A stretch of 64,000 nt of DNA from Oegoconia quadripuncta (Eukaryota; Arthropoda; Insecta; Lepidoptera; Autostichidae), in the NCBI GenBank assembly GCA_949316235.1, contig OX438744.1, positions 27,825,578 to 27,889,577 on the forward strand. Reading direction: 5' to 3'. Below are positions 51,160 to 61,551 of the stretch, in pieces. Within the stretch, counting starts at the first letter, position 1, and every line of letters begins with the position of its first letter. The notes below the pieces were generated by a model. That model searched no databases. It saw nothing but the letters and a program-made list of their open reading frames with translations, and had not been told where the DNA came from. Both the position numbers and the translations under genes were made by a program.

Positions 51160-52770
51160 TTATATCGATCCAATGGCTTCAGTCTCTTGATAATTTAATG
51201 TCTTTAGCCATTCCGTTAGTGCCTTTTTGACTTCAAATGATGTTTTGGAGAATATATTAATATTTCGGTTTATTTTATTATATAAGTGAGCAGACCAAAA
51301 ATTGAACTGTTTACGTGCATATTTAGTTTTAGTAGGAATAGCACTGATGACGTTAGGAATCCTTCTCCCAGTTGATGTGATAGGTCTGTAGGTAAGACTT
51401 TTATGTCGTTTAATAATATTGTACATAATTGCCAATTGTCTGACAGTCATCACATTGCAGAATGAGTAAAGTTCTGAAGTTGGAAATCTACAAGGTTTAA
51501 AAAACATAACTTTGAGAAGAGCTCTTTGAGCCCTCTCCAGTTCCAGAAATTTTGTTTTGTTGGAGCCGCCCCATGCTGGGATGCAATACACCAATAAAGA
51601 TTGACCGAGTGCTAGATAAATTTTTATTAAAAGCTCTTTTGTGCAGACGTGTCTTAGTATTTTGAATATCCAAATGAGCTTTCTGAGTCGACTGGAGATT
51701 AAATCCAAATGTTGGTGCCAATTTAGTTTCTGGTCAATCTTCACTCCCAAGTATTTGGTGTGATCAACTCTCTCTAACGCAGGGCAACTACACGTTGCGT
51801 TAACACCGTGACGCTCAGAATGAGTCCTAATACTGAGATTGGATGAGGGTTGTGACGAGTTATATATGGAAAAACAAATGTAATTTGTTTTTCCAGTATT
51901 TAATGTCAGCAGGTTAATTTTCAGCCAATTGCCAATTTCAATCAAACCCTCCTCAGCATACTGAAATACTTCTTCCCATGTGTCCCCGTAAAAGACAATG
52001 GCTGTGTCATCTGCATAAGAAAATATTTTTCCATGATTAATTATTTTACTGCAAAGGTCGTTTATGTATATTAGGAAGAGAGTTGGTCCAAGAACACTTC
52101 CCTGGGGTACGCCAATAGTTATATCCCTCTCCTCACTAATGACATTACCAACCTTGACACATTGTGTGCGCTGATTAAGGTAACTCTGAAAAATTGCAAG
52201 TGCAGTGCCTCTGACACCGATTCTTTCCAGTTTATTTAGTAAAATCGGGATAGAGACGGTGTCTAACGCTTTTTTTAGGTCTAAGAATACTGTTAAACAT
52301 TTCTTTCCAGTATCCACTTTCTCAACAATAAGAGAACTTAATGCGAGAAGAGCGTCTTCAGTTGACGTGCCCTGCCTGAATCCATATTGTCTGTCTGCCA
52401 AGATGTTATTTTTATTTAAGAAACCGATTAATCTAGTATTTAAGATTTTTTCAAAGATTTTTGAAATGGCTGGCAGTACCGAAATTGGGCGGTAATTATT
52501 TACATCGTCTCTGTCCCCATTCTTGAAAACTGGTGTTACTATGGACTTTTTAAAGGTTCTCGGGAACACACCATTCTCTAGGCATAGATTAAAAAGGTCA
52601 CAAAAAATAGGTATTATCTGTAATTTTACTGTTTTTAAGAATTTGGTTGGTATATTGTCCCAGCCCGGGGCACTATCCGAGTCTAGTCTCATAAGAAGAT
52701 TTTCTACCTCCGAGCAATCAGTGTCAAGCAGAACTAATGATGATAAGGTTGTGTTGCAATTTTTATACAA
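51160..52770 (-). CDS. LINE reverse transcriptase (ORF2 C-terminal two thirds)
   Basis: Catalytic aspartates are present in FLDL (motif A) and YADD (motif C). The usual AFD of motif A reads ALD, one substitution in a normally invariant phenylalanine, so activity is uncertain. The stop follows EAIGSI. The reading frame begins in the truncated edge, not at a true start. Confidence 0.88.
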   Translation of the reverse strand: MYKNCNTTLSSLVLLDTDCSEVENLLMRLDSDSAPGWDNIPTKFLKTVKLQIIPIFCDLFNLCLENGVFPRTFKKSIVTPVFKNGDRDDVNNYRPISVLPAISKIFEKILNTRLIGFLNKNNILADRQYGFRQGTSTEDALLALSSLIVEKVDTGKKCLTVFLDLKKALDTVSIPILLNKLERIGVRGTALAIFQSYLNQRTQCVKVGNVISEERDITIGVPQGSVLGPTLFLIYINDLCSKIINHGKIFSYADDTAIVFYGDTWEEVFQYAEEGLIEIGNWLKINLLTLNTGKTNYICFSIYNSSQPSSNLSIRTHSERHGVNATCSCPALERVDHTKYLGVKIDQKLNWHQHLDLISSRLRKLIWIFKILRHVCTKELLIKIYLALGQSLLVYCIPAWGGSNKTKFLELERAQRALLKVMFFKPCRFPTSELYSFCNVMTVRQLAIMYNIIKRHKSLTYRPITSTGRRIPNVISAIPTKTKYARKQFNFWSAHLYNKINRNINIFSKTSFEVKKALTEWLKTLNYQETEAIGSI

Positions 52771-52812
52771 ATTAATCTCAAAACTAGCTGGCGCGTGTAC
52801 AATTTCATTTTA
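51160..52812 (-). mobile_element. 5'-truncated CR1/Jockey-group LINE with intact RT frame
   Basis: A 536-codon open frame with no lesion: RT motif 0/1 (APGWDNIPTKFLK, NYRPISVLPAISKIFEK), motif 2 (QYGFRQGTST), motif A (FLDLKKALDTV), motif B ([10 protein letters not shown]), motif C (SYADDTAIVF), then KYLGVKID and a thumb ending FEVKKALTEWL. The frame stays open about 40 bases above the first codon, so the start codon is lost. The endonuclease and ORF1 are missing, so it cannot move by itself. The absence of stops suggests a young copy. Confidence 0.9.
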
Positions 52813-53430
52813 TTAGGCTTCACGGAAAAGTCTGTTTCAGCTGAAAAGAGCTCGAAGTACTCAAGATAACAATTATTTTTAGTTTTTTATTAATGCTAGC
52901 CACAATTCTTGTTTCTCTTTTTTTATTTCTATATTTTTGTTAAAACTTAGACAAGAAAAAATGCATGACTGCATTGAATTCAATATTGTGTTTTAGCATA
53001 AGGGAAACAATGGTTTATTTATTTATGTGGTATATTTTGAGTAACAATGTTTTCCGATGTAACCGTTTGTTTTTTGAAATAGATAAATAAATTTTCTTAT
53101 AATTAATACCATTGCACCAACACTCCGATCGTGCAAAAAATAATAGCTGTTTCATTATTTTTTAATGAAAATGATGGATAAATAACAGTGAAATAGCTGA
53201 AGTTTTACTATTTTAGGGTTGATTAGATATTACGAAAAGCCCCTTTCGTCTAGCACCTACTTACACTTATGAGATGATTATGAATGACTCTTTGCGAGTT
53301 ACCATTGTCTTTTTTCTATTGTAAACATCAACACTACAATAATGACTTTATTATTTTTCGAAAATGAAAATAAAATCTCTTTCGATCAACATTAAAGTTT
53401 TTTATTCGAAATCAACAAAATAAACACAAG
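52813..53430. other. AT-rich stretch, nothing named
   Basis: No frame, repeat or splice signal is supported between the LINE edge and the minisatellite. Confidence 0.4.
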
Positions 53431-53439
53431 CACTTTCAT

Positions 53440-54560
53440 TCCTACAGATGAGTGGAGTGACTGCTTATTCAGTCGCTCCACTCATTTATAGGTACTGCGT
53501 CGTCGTCGTATGCTTTTCATTATTTCACTCCTTTGTAATTGTTGGTTCTTCTTAGTTCATTGTATCCGCTGCGTCCTCGTCCGGTGATTCACTATTTGCT
53601 GCACTCCGCTATACCCGCTGCGTCGTCGTCCGCTGATTCAATATTTGCTGCACTCCGCTATAACCGCTGCGTCGTCGTCCGCTGATTCAATATTTGCTGC
53701 ACTCCGCTATAACCGCTGCGTCGTCGTCCGCTGATTCAATATTTGCTGCACTCCGCTATAACCGCTGCGTCGTCGTCCGCTGATTCAATATTTGCTGCAC
53801 TCCGCTATAACCGCTGCGTCGTCGTTCGGTGATTTACTATTTGCTGCACTCCTCTGTAACCGCTGCGTCGTCGTCCGGTGATTCACTATTTGCTGCACTC
53901 CGCTGTACCCGCTGCGTCGTCGTCCGGCGATTCACTATTTGCTGCACTCAGCTGTAACCGCTGCGTCGTCGTCCACTGGTTCACCACTTACTTTACTCTT
54001 CTGTAGCTATTGCGTTGTTATTCAGTGTATCATGTCGTTCAGAGAATGACAATGCAATAGCAAGTGGAGAGGAAAGACAAGTAAACCAATAGAGGACGAT
54101 GTAGCGACTACAGCAAAGTGCTGTGAGTGAAGAACAACTGAATGGCAAAGCAACAGCTACAACGGAGTGGAGCAAGTGAAAAAGCAGTACATGACAACGC
54201 GACAGCTAAAGGAGAGTGGAGTGAGTGGTGTACCAGTTTTCACTGGTTGCACTTCGCTGTAGTCGTTATTTTGTCCCTTAGTTTACCAATCGCTCCATTC
54301 TGCTGTGGTTATTGCGTCACCATCCTCTGGTTCTTTTCTCATGGCATTTTCTGTAAACGATGCGTCTTCCATGGGTAATTTGCTGCACTCCACTCTAGTC
54401 CATCGCTGTCTCGTATACCACTTTCTACACTCAGTTGTAGCCAATGCGTCATACATATTTCGCTAGTTCTAGTGAACTCACTCGAGCATCATCTTCTAGT
54501 TCACTCGCTCCACTCCGCTGTGGCTGTTGCACCTTTGTGTACTATCTCTTCACTCGCTCA
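53440..54560. repeat. 49-bp minisatellite with regular core and degenerate flanks
   Basis: The core at about 53560-53970 has nine or so units of 49 bp built from TTGCTGCACTCCGCTATAA, CCGCTGCGTCGTCGTCC and GGTGATTCA. Four central units are almost identical. Flanks to 53440 and 54560 keep CACTCC.CTGT and GTCGTC-like pieces. At 54060-54240 the units read in the opposite orientation. A 49-bp period cannot keep a reading frame, so it is not coding. Confidence 0.88.
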
Positions 54561-54739
54561 GTAACGTTGTTACAAAAGGAAAGAGTCCCGTCCAAAAAAT
54601 AACAAGTATTGCGGTTTGATCTGGAGTCACGTTACTCCAGACTATATGTCCTCCATATTGTGGACATCGAAATCGTCGAGGTTGTCGTGGGCTTCCGCTA
54701 TTTCTGACCAATCCTGTTCAAGTCGTGAGCGATACTAAA

Positions 54740-54920
54740 TATACAGCAAATTTATGCAAATTCAACATCTTTGGATTCACCAAGCTGCAAATTCAACTTT
54801 ATGCAATTTCGACTTTTAGAGATTTCAACTTTATGCAAATTCAACATTTTTAGATTCAACGTACCGCAAATTCAACTTTTTGCAAACTCAACATTTTAAG
54901 AATTCAACTTTCTGTACCTG
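54740..54920. repeat. Short loose repeat of GCAAATTCAACTTT
   Basis: GCAAATTCAAC, AGATTCAAC and CAACTTTATGC recur about ten times with irregular 15-35 base spacing. Confidence 0.6.
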
Positions 54921-55287
54921 GATGATTTCTTGTGAGTTTTCCTTTTTTTAAGGAAAGGTTCTCTACTACTTTGAGGAGAATTAGAAATACTAGGTAGACA
55001 TTATTAAGTTACTGTAGCCAGTAATATTAGCCCAAACCTGCCAATGAGGAAGCCCTTGGCAAATGCTGTGCCCTGATTGGCCCATTTGAATTGGATCAAC
55101 AACTGCTCAGACGCCGAAAAGGTAGATTTGTATAAAAATCCCTTAATTATTATTAGTACTCATCGTGACACTTGTGGCTCCAAACGGAGCTACATATTTA
55201 TGGTCAGCTGGCATTGGATCAACAAAAGACACCCGGATCAACTTGTGAAAATGGATCAAATAATTACTACCTATACGGCACGTTGGA

Positions 55288-55357
55288 GCCACAAAGTGCC
55301 CAAAGGGATATCTATATATATATATATATATAGATATCCCTTTGGGCACTTTGTGGC
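55288..55357. repeat. Perfect 70-bp palindrome
   Basis: Two 35-base arms with no spacer: GCCACAAAGTGCCCAAAGGG, then ATATC and a TA run, mirrored exactly. A related arm CACTTGTGGCTCCAAACG lies at 55156-55174, inverted relative to 55278-55297. Confidence 0.95.
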
Positions 55358-55379
55358 CTATTAATAATAAAGATTAATA

Positions 55380-56420
55380 TATATTAATCGGTGCCACTCT
55401 ACACGGAGCGTTGATTCTTTAAGAGATTTCCAGTGAGCTAAAAGTTCGTAGTTGTTTGTGAACTCCCAATGCGAGATCTGTCACGGAGCTGACTCATGGC
55501 ACCCTCTTCTACTCGGTCCTTGAATTATGACATTTGATTAGATTAGATTTATTTAGTTCACTTTTACAATATCATGTCATACATACAGTTTCGTAAATTT
55601 ATGATTTCTAAAATAAAAGTGATTGTCAAACTTAAAACAAAAAATAATAACATGAAAAACACATTGAATTATAAGTAAATTATCTACAGAATTTGGCATC
55701 CATTTAGATTTCAATTCCTTTGTTAGCGAAGTAGACAACCACATTATATTCGGATATGATTTAAATTTGTTAAATTAGTAATAATAATTTCAGAACAATT
55801 AAATCACTCGCACAATCACACATAAGCATTGAAAATTTACCAAATAAGTACCTACCTATATGATACTTTCTCGTGTCTAGCTTTTTATGGTTTATCACTT
55901 GCAGTGGTTTATGAGTTGATTTTAGATATAGTTTTTTTGTTTTTGTTTACTTTTAGTTATCTAATGTTTAAATTTATTCATAGAGTAATAGTAATTAATT
56001 CCTTGGTGGCAGCAACTACTCTACTTGGGGGGACTGAAAATCAGCCAATCTGCTGAGTACCTTTTCATCACAGCTTGACCTAATTTATTATCAATTAATT
56101 ACTTGTTAAATTCACTTTGGGGTGAATAAATACCTTTTATTTATTTATTATACGCCTAATATGGAACTTGGCACCCATTTTCACATAAATTTTTTGGATG
56201 GGATTTATATTACATGAAATTATGTTTTCTGAAACCCAATTGAACATAATAAGCAATTTCACAGTCGATCAAGGCGGTACAGCATGTTTTTGTTTTCCCG
56301 CCGCCATCACAATTACGACAGAATTGTGTAAATTCTTCATTATAATAATGTGAAATATTATAATATAATAATAAATATATTAAGAAAATTTAAAAAATAT
56401 ATAATAATTTAAAAAAAAAA
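55380..56420. other. AT-rich stretch, no gene seen
   Basis: Around 56000-56135, TCCTTGGTGGCAGCAACTAC, GAATAAATACC repeat loosely the 9140-9230 segment (CTTTGGTGGAAACAACTAC, GAATAAATATC), pointing to an old retroposon tail. Confidence 0.4.
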
Positions 56421-56425
56421 TATAT

Positions 56426-56482
56426 AAAAAAAGTAATATACCGATTACAGTTTTCAACTGTAATCGGTATATTACTTTTTTT
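56426..56482. repeat. Perfect hairpin, 27-base arms, 3-base loop
   Basis: AAAAAAAGTAATATACCGAT, TACAGTT is mirrored exactly after TTC. The right arm runs on into a long T tract and a SINE-B2-like end (AATAAATATTTCGGACAC). Confidence 0.95.
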
Positions 56483-56682
56483 TTTTTTTTTTTAATAAAT
56501 AAATATTTCGGACACTTACTTTTAGTTTCAAAACCTGAATTACAGGCAGTTTCGCGGTGATAACCAACTAGGTAAATCAAAGGCGAATTCAACCAATCAT
56601 AGTAAGTAAATACATAATTTTAAGTATCAAAATCTAAGTATATCTTTTTAAATATATGTCTAAGTAAAGTACCTAAATCCTA

Positions 56683-56815
56683 CAATCTTGGGATCTTCAA
56701 GAGCAGGGTGAATAGGCATCTACTGAGATCGCGTGCTTCATCTTCGGCCACATCGTCACTTCCCATCAGGTGAGATTGTGGTCCAAGGCGTATCCAGTTA
56801 ACCATAAAAAAAAAT
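56683..56815 (+). mobile_element. CR1/Jockey-group LINE 3' end
   Basis: ATCTTGGGATCTTCAAGAG, GTGAATAGGCATCTACTG, CCCATCAGGTGAGATTGTGG and AACCATAAAAAAAA match 335-470. Only about 130 bases survive. Confidence 0.78.
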
Positions 56816-57004
56816 ACAATGAAATTCAAACTACAGTCTTTTCCTGTTATTCCGTAAGCTCACAGTCACAACTCGCAAAGGAATTCACGGTGAGATTCCA
56901 AACGACTATGAACTTTACGGCTATTGGCTTAAAGTCCACCGCTACTGGCAATCTCACTGCAGACTTGTCTACTATTTGCATAGACTGGATAGAAGCATAC
57001 TGAC

Positions 57005-57087
57005 CTGTACTCGGAAGTCATATTCTCGGGCAGCCTGAGACGAAAGTCCTTCCAGGTTTGAGCGAAGGAAATATCCGCAGCGTATGT
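57005..57087 (-). CDS. Single exon of a histamine-gated chloride channel (HisCl1-like), extracellular domain
   Basis: Between an acceptor ending in TAG and a GTCAGT donor lie 27 codons plus 2 nt with no stop. They encode YAAD, FAQTWKD, RLRLPENM and TSEYR. This is the loop before the Cys-loop in the extracellular ligand-binding domain of insect HisCl1-class Cys-loop receptors, which carry histamine signals in the visual system. The exon ends at the intron position expected after EYR. Two residues (Ser and Phe, where I recall Phe and His) differ from the usual text. No other exon of the gene was found on this strand in the window. It may be a real exon flanked by very large introns, or an isolated copy. 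Confidence 0.65.
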
Positions 57088-57190
57088 CTACGCACAACAC
57101 AGTTAATTCAATACAAAAAACAATACAAAAATCTTTTTTTGCAGTGTAACAAATATTGAAGACTATGAACCATGGTCTCCAACCAATTAA

Positions 57191-57496
57191 GGCCCGTATT
57201 AATAAACCATTCTCAAGATTGAGAACAGTCTTGTGACCGGTCTCAAGTAAATGTGTTGATTAATAAACCTAACTTGAGACAGACCTGACAAGCACGTGCA
57301 TACTCCAGTAGTACTCACTTGAGAGGTGTGCGTATTAATAAACGAAACTCAAGACTATCATTGAGAAGTGATCTCAGCTGAGTAGACCTCAACATTGGTT
57401 TATAAATTAGCACGGAGCTTGAGATAGCGTCAACTGCTTAAGACGCATCTCTGTTGACTTACGACTTCGATTGACATTGATTTATTAATACGGGCC
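57191..57496 (+). mobile_element. Harbinger-like MITE M1, 306 bp
   Basis: Left TAA at 57188-57190 but right side CTA, so the duplication is no longer exact. It has an internal deletion of the CATTCGCCGCTGAGGCG part. It starts about 100 bases upstream of the HisCl1-like exon. Confidence 0.8.
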
Positions 57497-57769
57497 CTAG
57501 TACGCAAAATATATGTCCGTGGCAGGTGACCACGCTGGTCCTTATCACTAGCAGTGACTGCTTATTAGAAATATTAAGTAGTATGAGAATGAGAAAAATA
57601 CTTACCATGTATTAGAATAGGTATACACAATTTCGTAATTTAATAAAGCATGCAACATAACGTTTCCTGGTACGTCACAGTCTAAATGCAGCTTATTGTG
57701 TTGTATGATAATTGGTCACGCTTTAATTTCTTATGTTCGGTCTTCTAGTATTGTGAGTCTATGGGGTGA

Positions 57770-58250
57770 CTTTGATTGTCAGTGTAGAAGCGTCATGCCA
57801 AAAAACCCGCCAAGTGCGTGTCGGGCTTCGCAAATTTAGGTTACCAAATGTAGAATATAAGCCAAGCTACGTGTTTGACCGCAAAATTAAGTTGGTTTGT
57901 AATAGAAAAATTAGGAAATTTAAAAGAAAATTTCACATTTATCAATATATTAGTATTTGTTGGTAAAATATACATAATAATAAACATTATCACCAAAATT
58001 TAAGTTCATTGGTCAATGGGAAGTTAAAAAATACTTCGAAACAAAATTTTTAGATATATTATAAAGCTAAATTGACGACTTCTCATACCTTTGTTTTCTA
58101 ATATTTTTAAACAAAGAATGTAGTTTATATTTTTTGGTGCAAATATGAAGACTGTAGCTACTAAAGCTTTGTGACAGACGACGGACAGACAGACGAACGA
58201 ACGCATGAGCGACTCCGTTTGGCGTTCGGATACGGAACCCTAAAAACAAG
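57770..58250. repeat. Probable dispersed repeat ending CGGATACGGAACCCTAAAAA
   Basis: ACCCGCCAAGTGCGTGTCGGG near the left and CAGACAGACGAACG, GCGACTCCGTTTGGCGTTCG, GGAACCCTA at the right are word groups I remember as common in lepidopteran genomes. Only one copy is in the window, so family and ends are not provable here. Confidence 0.4.
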
Positions 58251-58727
58251 GCACCTATCATGTAGGTAGGTAGTACCTATTAGGTATTATCTACGCTATA
58301 ATAACAATGGGTTTGATACAATACAAAATAAATTCAAAGAAATCAATAACAAATTTCCTGGCAATTAAATCACAAACATTTATAAAAGAATGGCAATGAT
58401 TCGATTATATCCCAGGTTGAAAGATAAACGTGACAGTATGCAGCCCTCGTAGCATGACATCGTGTGTAGGAGTGAGAGTGGGATAGTTGTATATTTCGTC
58501 CAAGCAAATGAGCAGGACAAATATTATCTCGCCGTGCCCGTCATGCTGCTAGTGTTGGTGTTACTTCCTCGTCCTTCGGTGATTGGTGGAATTGGAAGGA
58601 ATGATTGCTTTGACATATTGTGCCAAGGTCTCTTTGTGATATACAAGGTACATATTTATTAGTCTCGATCCATAGAACACGTGATTGTTTACGTCCAAAG
58701 TATTCCAAATTGTTTTTTTTTTTATTA

Positions 58728-58965
58728 AATAAATAATAAATAAATATTTCGGACACTTACACCCATCATCTAGTCCCAAACTAAGCAAAGCTTGTGCTAT
58801 GGATACTAGATAACGGATAAACATACATAAATATTTATATAAATATCCAAGACTCGGGAATAAATGTTCGTATTCATCACACAAACATTTAGCCCTCACT
58901 GGATGCGATCCCGCAACCGTTGGTTTCGCTGATAGGGTCACTATCCACTATACCAATCTGTCGTC
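58728..58965 (-). mobile_element. SINE-B2 copy
   Basis: On the plus strand: TTTCGGACACTTACACCC, CTAGTCCCAAACTAAGCAAA, GATGCGATCCCGCAACC (reversed B box), CACTATCCACTATACCAATC (reversed head). Confidence 0.78.
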
Positions 58966-59064
58966 TTCTTGAATGGAATTTGGATGTCTTCTTGAATTTT
59001 GTTTATAAAAACTAGTGTTCCTACAGTGTAAAATATACAGAAAAGGATTCCTTTTTACCCTCAC

Positions 59065-59735
59065 GTCACCACTTGACCTCAATCACACCTGATGTTAAGT
59101 GAAGATGAGGCCGAAGGTGGAAGCGTACTGACACTATTTACCCGGACGCCCCATCTTATTGGGGGACTGGCTATCTCATCTGTGAGAACTGGAACACAAC
59201 AATGCTAAGACTGATTTCCGTACTTAGTTGACCGTGTCCTACGTCCCGTCTGATAAACTAGCCTAAAATACTACTTATATACTAATATTATAAATACATG
59301 CATCACCAACATAATATTAATAACTAACTCAACCCAGTACGCTTTTCAAACGAAATACATATTAGTACATAATTATATAACAAATAACCAATACTGCTAC
59401 CATCCCACTAATTATTTTTTTGACTTCCAAAGTTCTGTTTTAAGCTGAACGTCACTTTCCACTTGAGGCACTGGCAGAATTATCAGTGTTGTAAGCGCGT
59501 TCAGCGTTTGCAGCGTTAGCTGAGCCAGCAAGCCCTTTCACTGCTAAAATTATATTGTGCAATATTCTAAGATTTCTTCCTGTATAATAATAAGTAATTA
59601 TATTTATGGCTCTGTACAATGTATTGTGGCACTGAATAAAAAGTTTCTACGTCTATGTCTATTAACATTGCTGTTTGGCGGCAGACTTAGATAAAACGGT
59701 GGTAGCTCCATGCGGACATTTAAAAACGTTGAAAT
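59065..59735 (-). mobile_element. SINE-A copy split by element N
   Basis: The left part 59065-59217 has ACTTGACCTCAATCACACC to CACAACAATGCTA. The right part 59662-59735 resumes TTAACATTGCTGTTTGGCGG. CTA at 59215-59217 and 59659-59661 flanks the insert. Confidence 0.8.
59218..59658 (-). mobile_element. Element N copy, 441 bp, in SINE-A, CTA target duplication
   Basis: Reverse orientation of 38910-39356, starting AGACTGATTTCCG and ending GTCTATGTC. The SINE consensus GCTATTAACATTG shows the empty site. Confidence 0.82.
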
Positions 59736-59739
59736 TACA

Positions 59740-60550
59740 CTCAGATCTGCAATCCATTGGAGTTGTAAAAAATCAAATTTCAATGTCTACAGTTAGTAAA
59801 AATACTATTAAAACAAATTTCAAAAAGAGTACAAGGACGGTGTAAAGGAGAACAAGTGGGTTTGTGGTTCGCAGATAAATGAATTGAGATCTATGGCAGG
59901 GACCCACTTAGATAAAAAGGTAAGTAGGTAAATTCGTCAGCTAAATTATGCAGTCAGGGTACGGTCAAATTCATTTTTAAGCCTCGACCAAGAACGACTG
60001 TTCTATGTTATGTATGTTGTGTGTGCGTGTTTGTACAGACTTGGTCCGAATATATCTCAATAATGTGTGGTCCGATTTAAATGTGGCTAAACGAGGGGAC
60101 TAAAGTTCCGGTAGATATTCAAAATTTGCCTTTAAATAAATTTTTGCTTACTCATACTCGGAAAGTACGAGTAAGTCTGAAGTTGCCTAAGCATCGCTTA
60201 AGTATCGCTCTTTGTCTGCAGTAAAAAAAAACTAAATTGGATTTCCTGTGGTTTTCCTTCCGAGGGTTTGCTGGATGAAATCTCTTGCAGAGATAAGCTC
60301 GCCTTTTGTGTATTGTAATTTTTGTCCTATGTTTGTTCAATGACATTTGTATACTTATATATGCAATAAAGTGTTAAATAAATAAATAAAGGAGCTGGCT
60401 CAAAAAATATTTTTCAGCCCTAGGGAGATCGTTTTCAACTGACAGCTGTCAAATAAAAAAAAACTAGTTCTATTTTCAAATCTATTGAACCATGTTCCAA
60501 CTTTCTCTACAGTCACTCAATTACAGCGCGATGTAAAAAATAACATAAAG
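59740..60550. other. No gene seen; retroposon tails near 60100-60400
   Basis: ATTCAAAATTTGCCTTTAAA near 60117 matches the family D coding tail. AGAGATAAGCTCGCC near 60290 is the reversed retroposon end seen at 36838. AATAAAG near 60365 may be that element's 3' end. Confidence 0.45.
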
Positions 60551-60554
60551 TTAA

Positions 60555-60955
60555 GTATTAATAAACGAAACTAAAGACTGTTTCATTCATTCAGAAAAAT
60601 CATTCGCCGCTGAGGCGAATACTTGAGAAGTGACCTCAGCTAAGTAGACCTCAAGATTGGTTTATAAATTAGTACGGAGCTTAAGACGCATCTCGGTTGA
60701 TACAGCCTCAAGAGTTTTAGTGAGATTTCGGTGGAGTGTTATTGCTCTATGGTGAGATTGATTTAGTGCATAATTATAAAATTACTGATTAAATAAGCAA
60801 TAAGAAAGCATGGACGTGGACCGCTCGGTGATATTCAGTATTTTTAGAGCAACCCCTAAAGTTTTTAGTCGTTGTCAGCCTTGTGAATGAGAAGTAATTC
60901 TAAGTCTGACGTTTTCAGTTGTTATCTTTATAAATTACAAAATTAAAGTTTTTCA
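60555..60955 (+). mobile_element. M1 MITE fragment followed by LINE family D tail
   Basis: 60555-60735 keeps the ATTAATAAACGAAACT...GCCGCTGAGGCGAATAC interior of M1 without its ends. 60765-60955 keeps AAGCATGGACGTGGACCGC, AGAGCAACCCC and GACGTTTTCAGTTG of family D. Confidence 0.6.
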
Positions 60956-60959
60956 TCCT

Positions 60960-61545
60960 CTTCTTTATTCTTTATTGCACAAGAAATACAAACAGATTAC
61001 AGTCAGAAAAAGGTGAGCTTATCTCTAAAGAGATCTCTTCCACTCGACTCTAGTGGAGGTTAGAAACGTTACACTTGACAGGTTATTATTCTTTATTGCT
61101 CCAAAATATTACACAATAACTCACTCTTCCCGCCAACCCGAGCATTGAAGTAGGAAACAGAGTAAATTTTCCCAAATTTACTCAGTTTAGCAGCAAATTG
61201 TGAGCAAATGAAAAAATATTGCAACAAATAAAAAAAAGACAAGATAGCCAAATAATAAACTTACATTAAATATAATACATATAACTACTGCGAAATACAT
61301 ACACAACATAAAATATATATTGTAAACCTATATACACATAATAATTTCAAAAAAGATGGGAAAGGTAACGCTCCTTTAACCTTTTCTTAAATACTGCAAT
61401 TGCAGAGCTGTCCCGAATTAATTTTGGCAGTTCATTCCACATCATAGCTACTTGAACACTGAAGGTTATTAACCGTGATTGATTAAAATCGGTTAAGCTT
61501 ATCGGTTATTTAGCATTTGTAGCAGTCAGTTGTTGGGTTTATTTG
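60960..61545. other. Retroposon 3' end fragments, no gene seen
   Basis: TTCTTTATTGCAC, AGGTGAGCTTATCTC, AGAGATCTCTTCCAC at 60963-61045; then CCCGAATTAATTTTGGCAG, TTCATTCCACATCATAG near 61412-61450, which reads in reverse as a W-NELPKLI post-RT LINE tail. Confidence 0.5.
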
Positions 61546-61551
61546 GATAAA

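Noticed and set aside
53560..53970. CRISPR-like regular repeat
   Set aside because: The 49-bp units have no unique spacers; it is a minisatellite in an insect genome.
54142..54378. 78-codon plus-strand frame in the minisatellite area
   Set aside because: Degenerate repeat units; no conserved motif.
57005..57087. Possibility that the exon belongs to RDL or GluCl
   Set aside because: FAQTWKD followed by RLRLPENM fits the histamine-gated class; RDL and GluCl have different residues at this loop.
58024..58261. Minus-strand frames with FAPKNINYILC and similar
   Set aside because: They lie in a probable dispersed repeat and show no domain.
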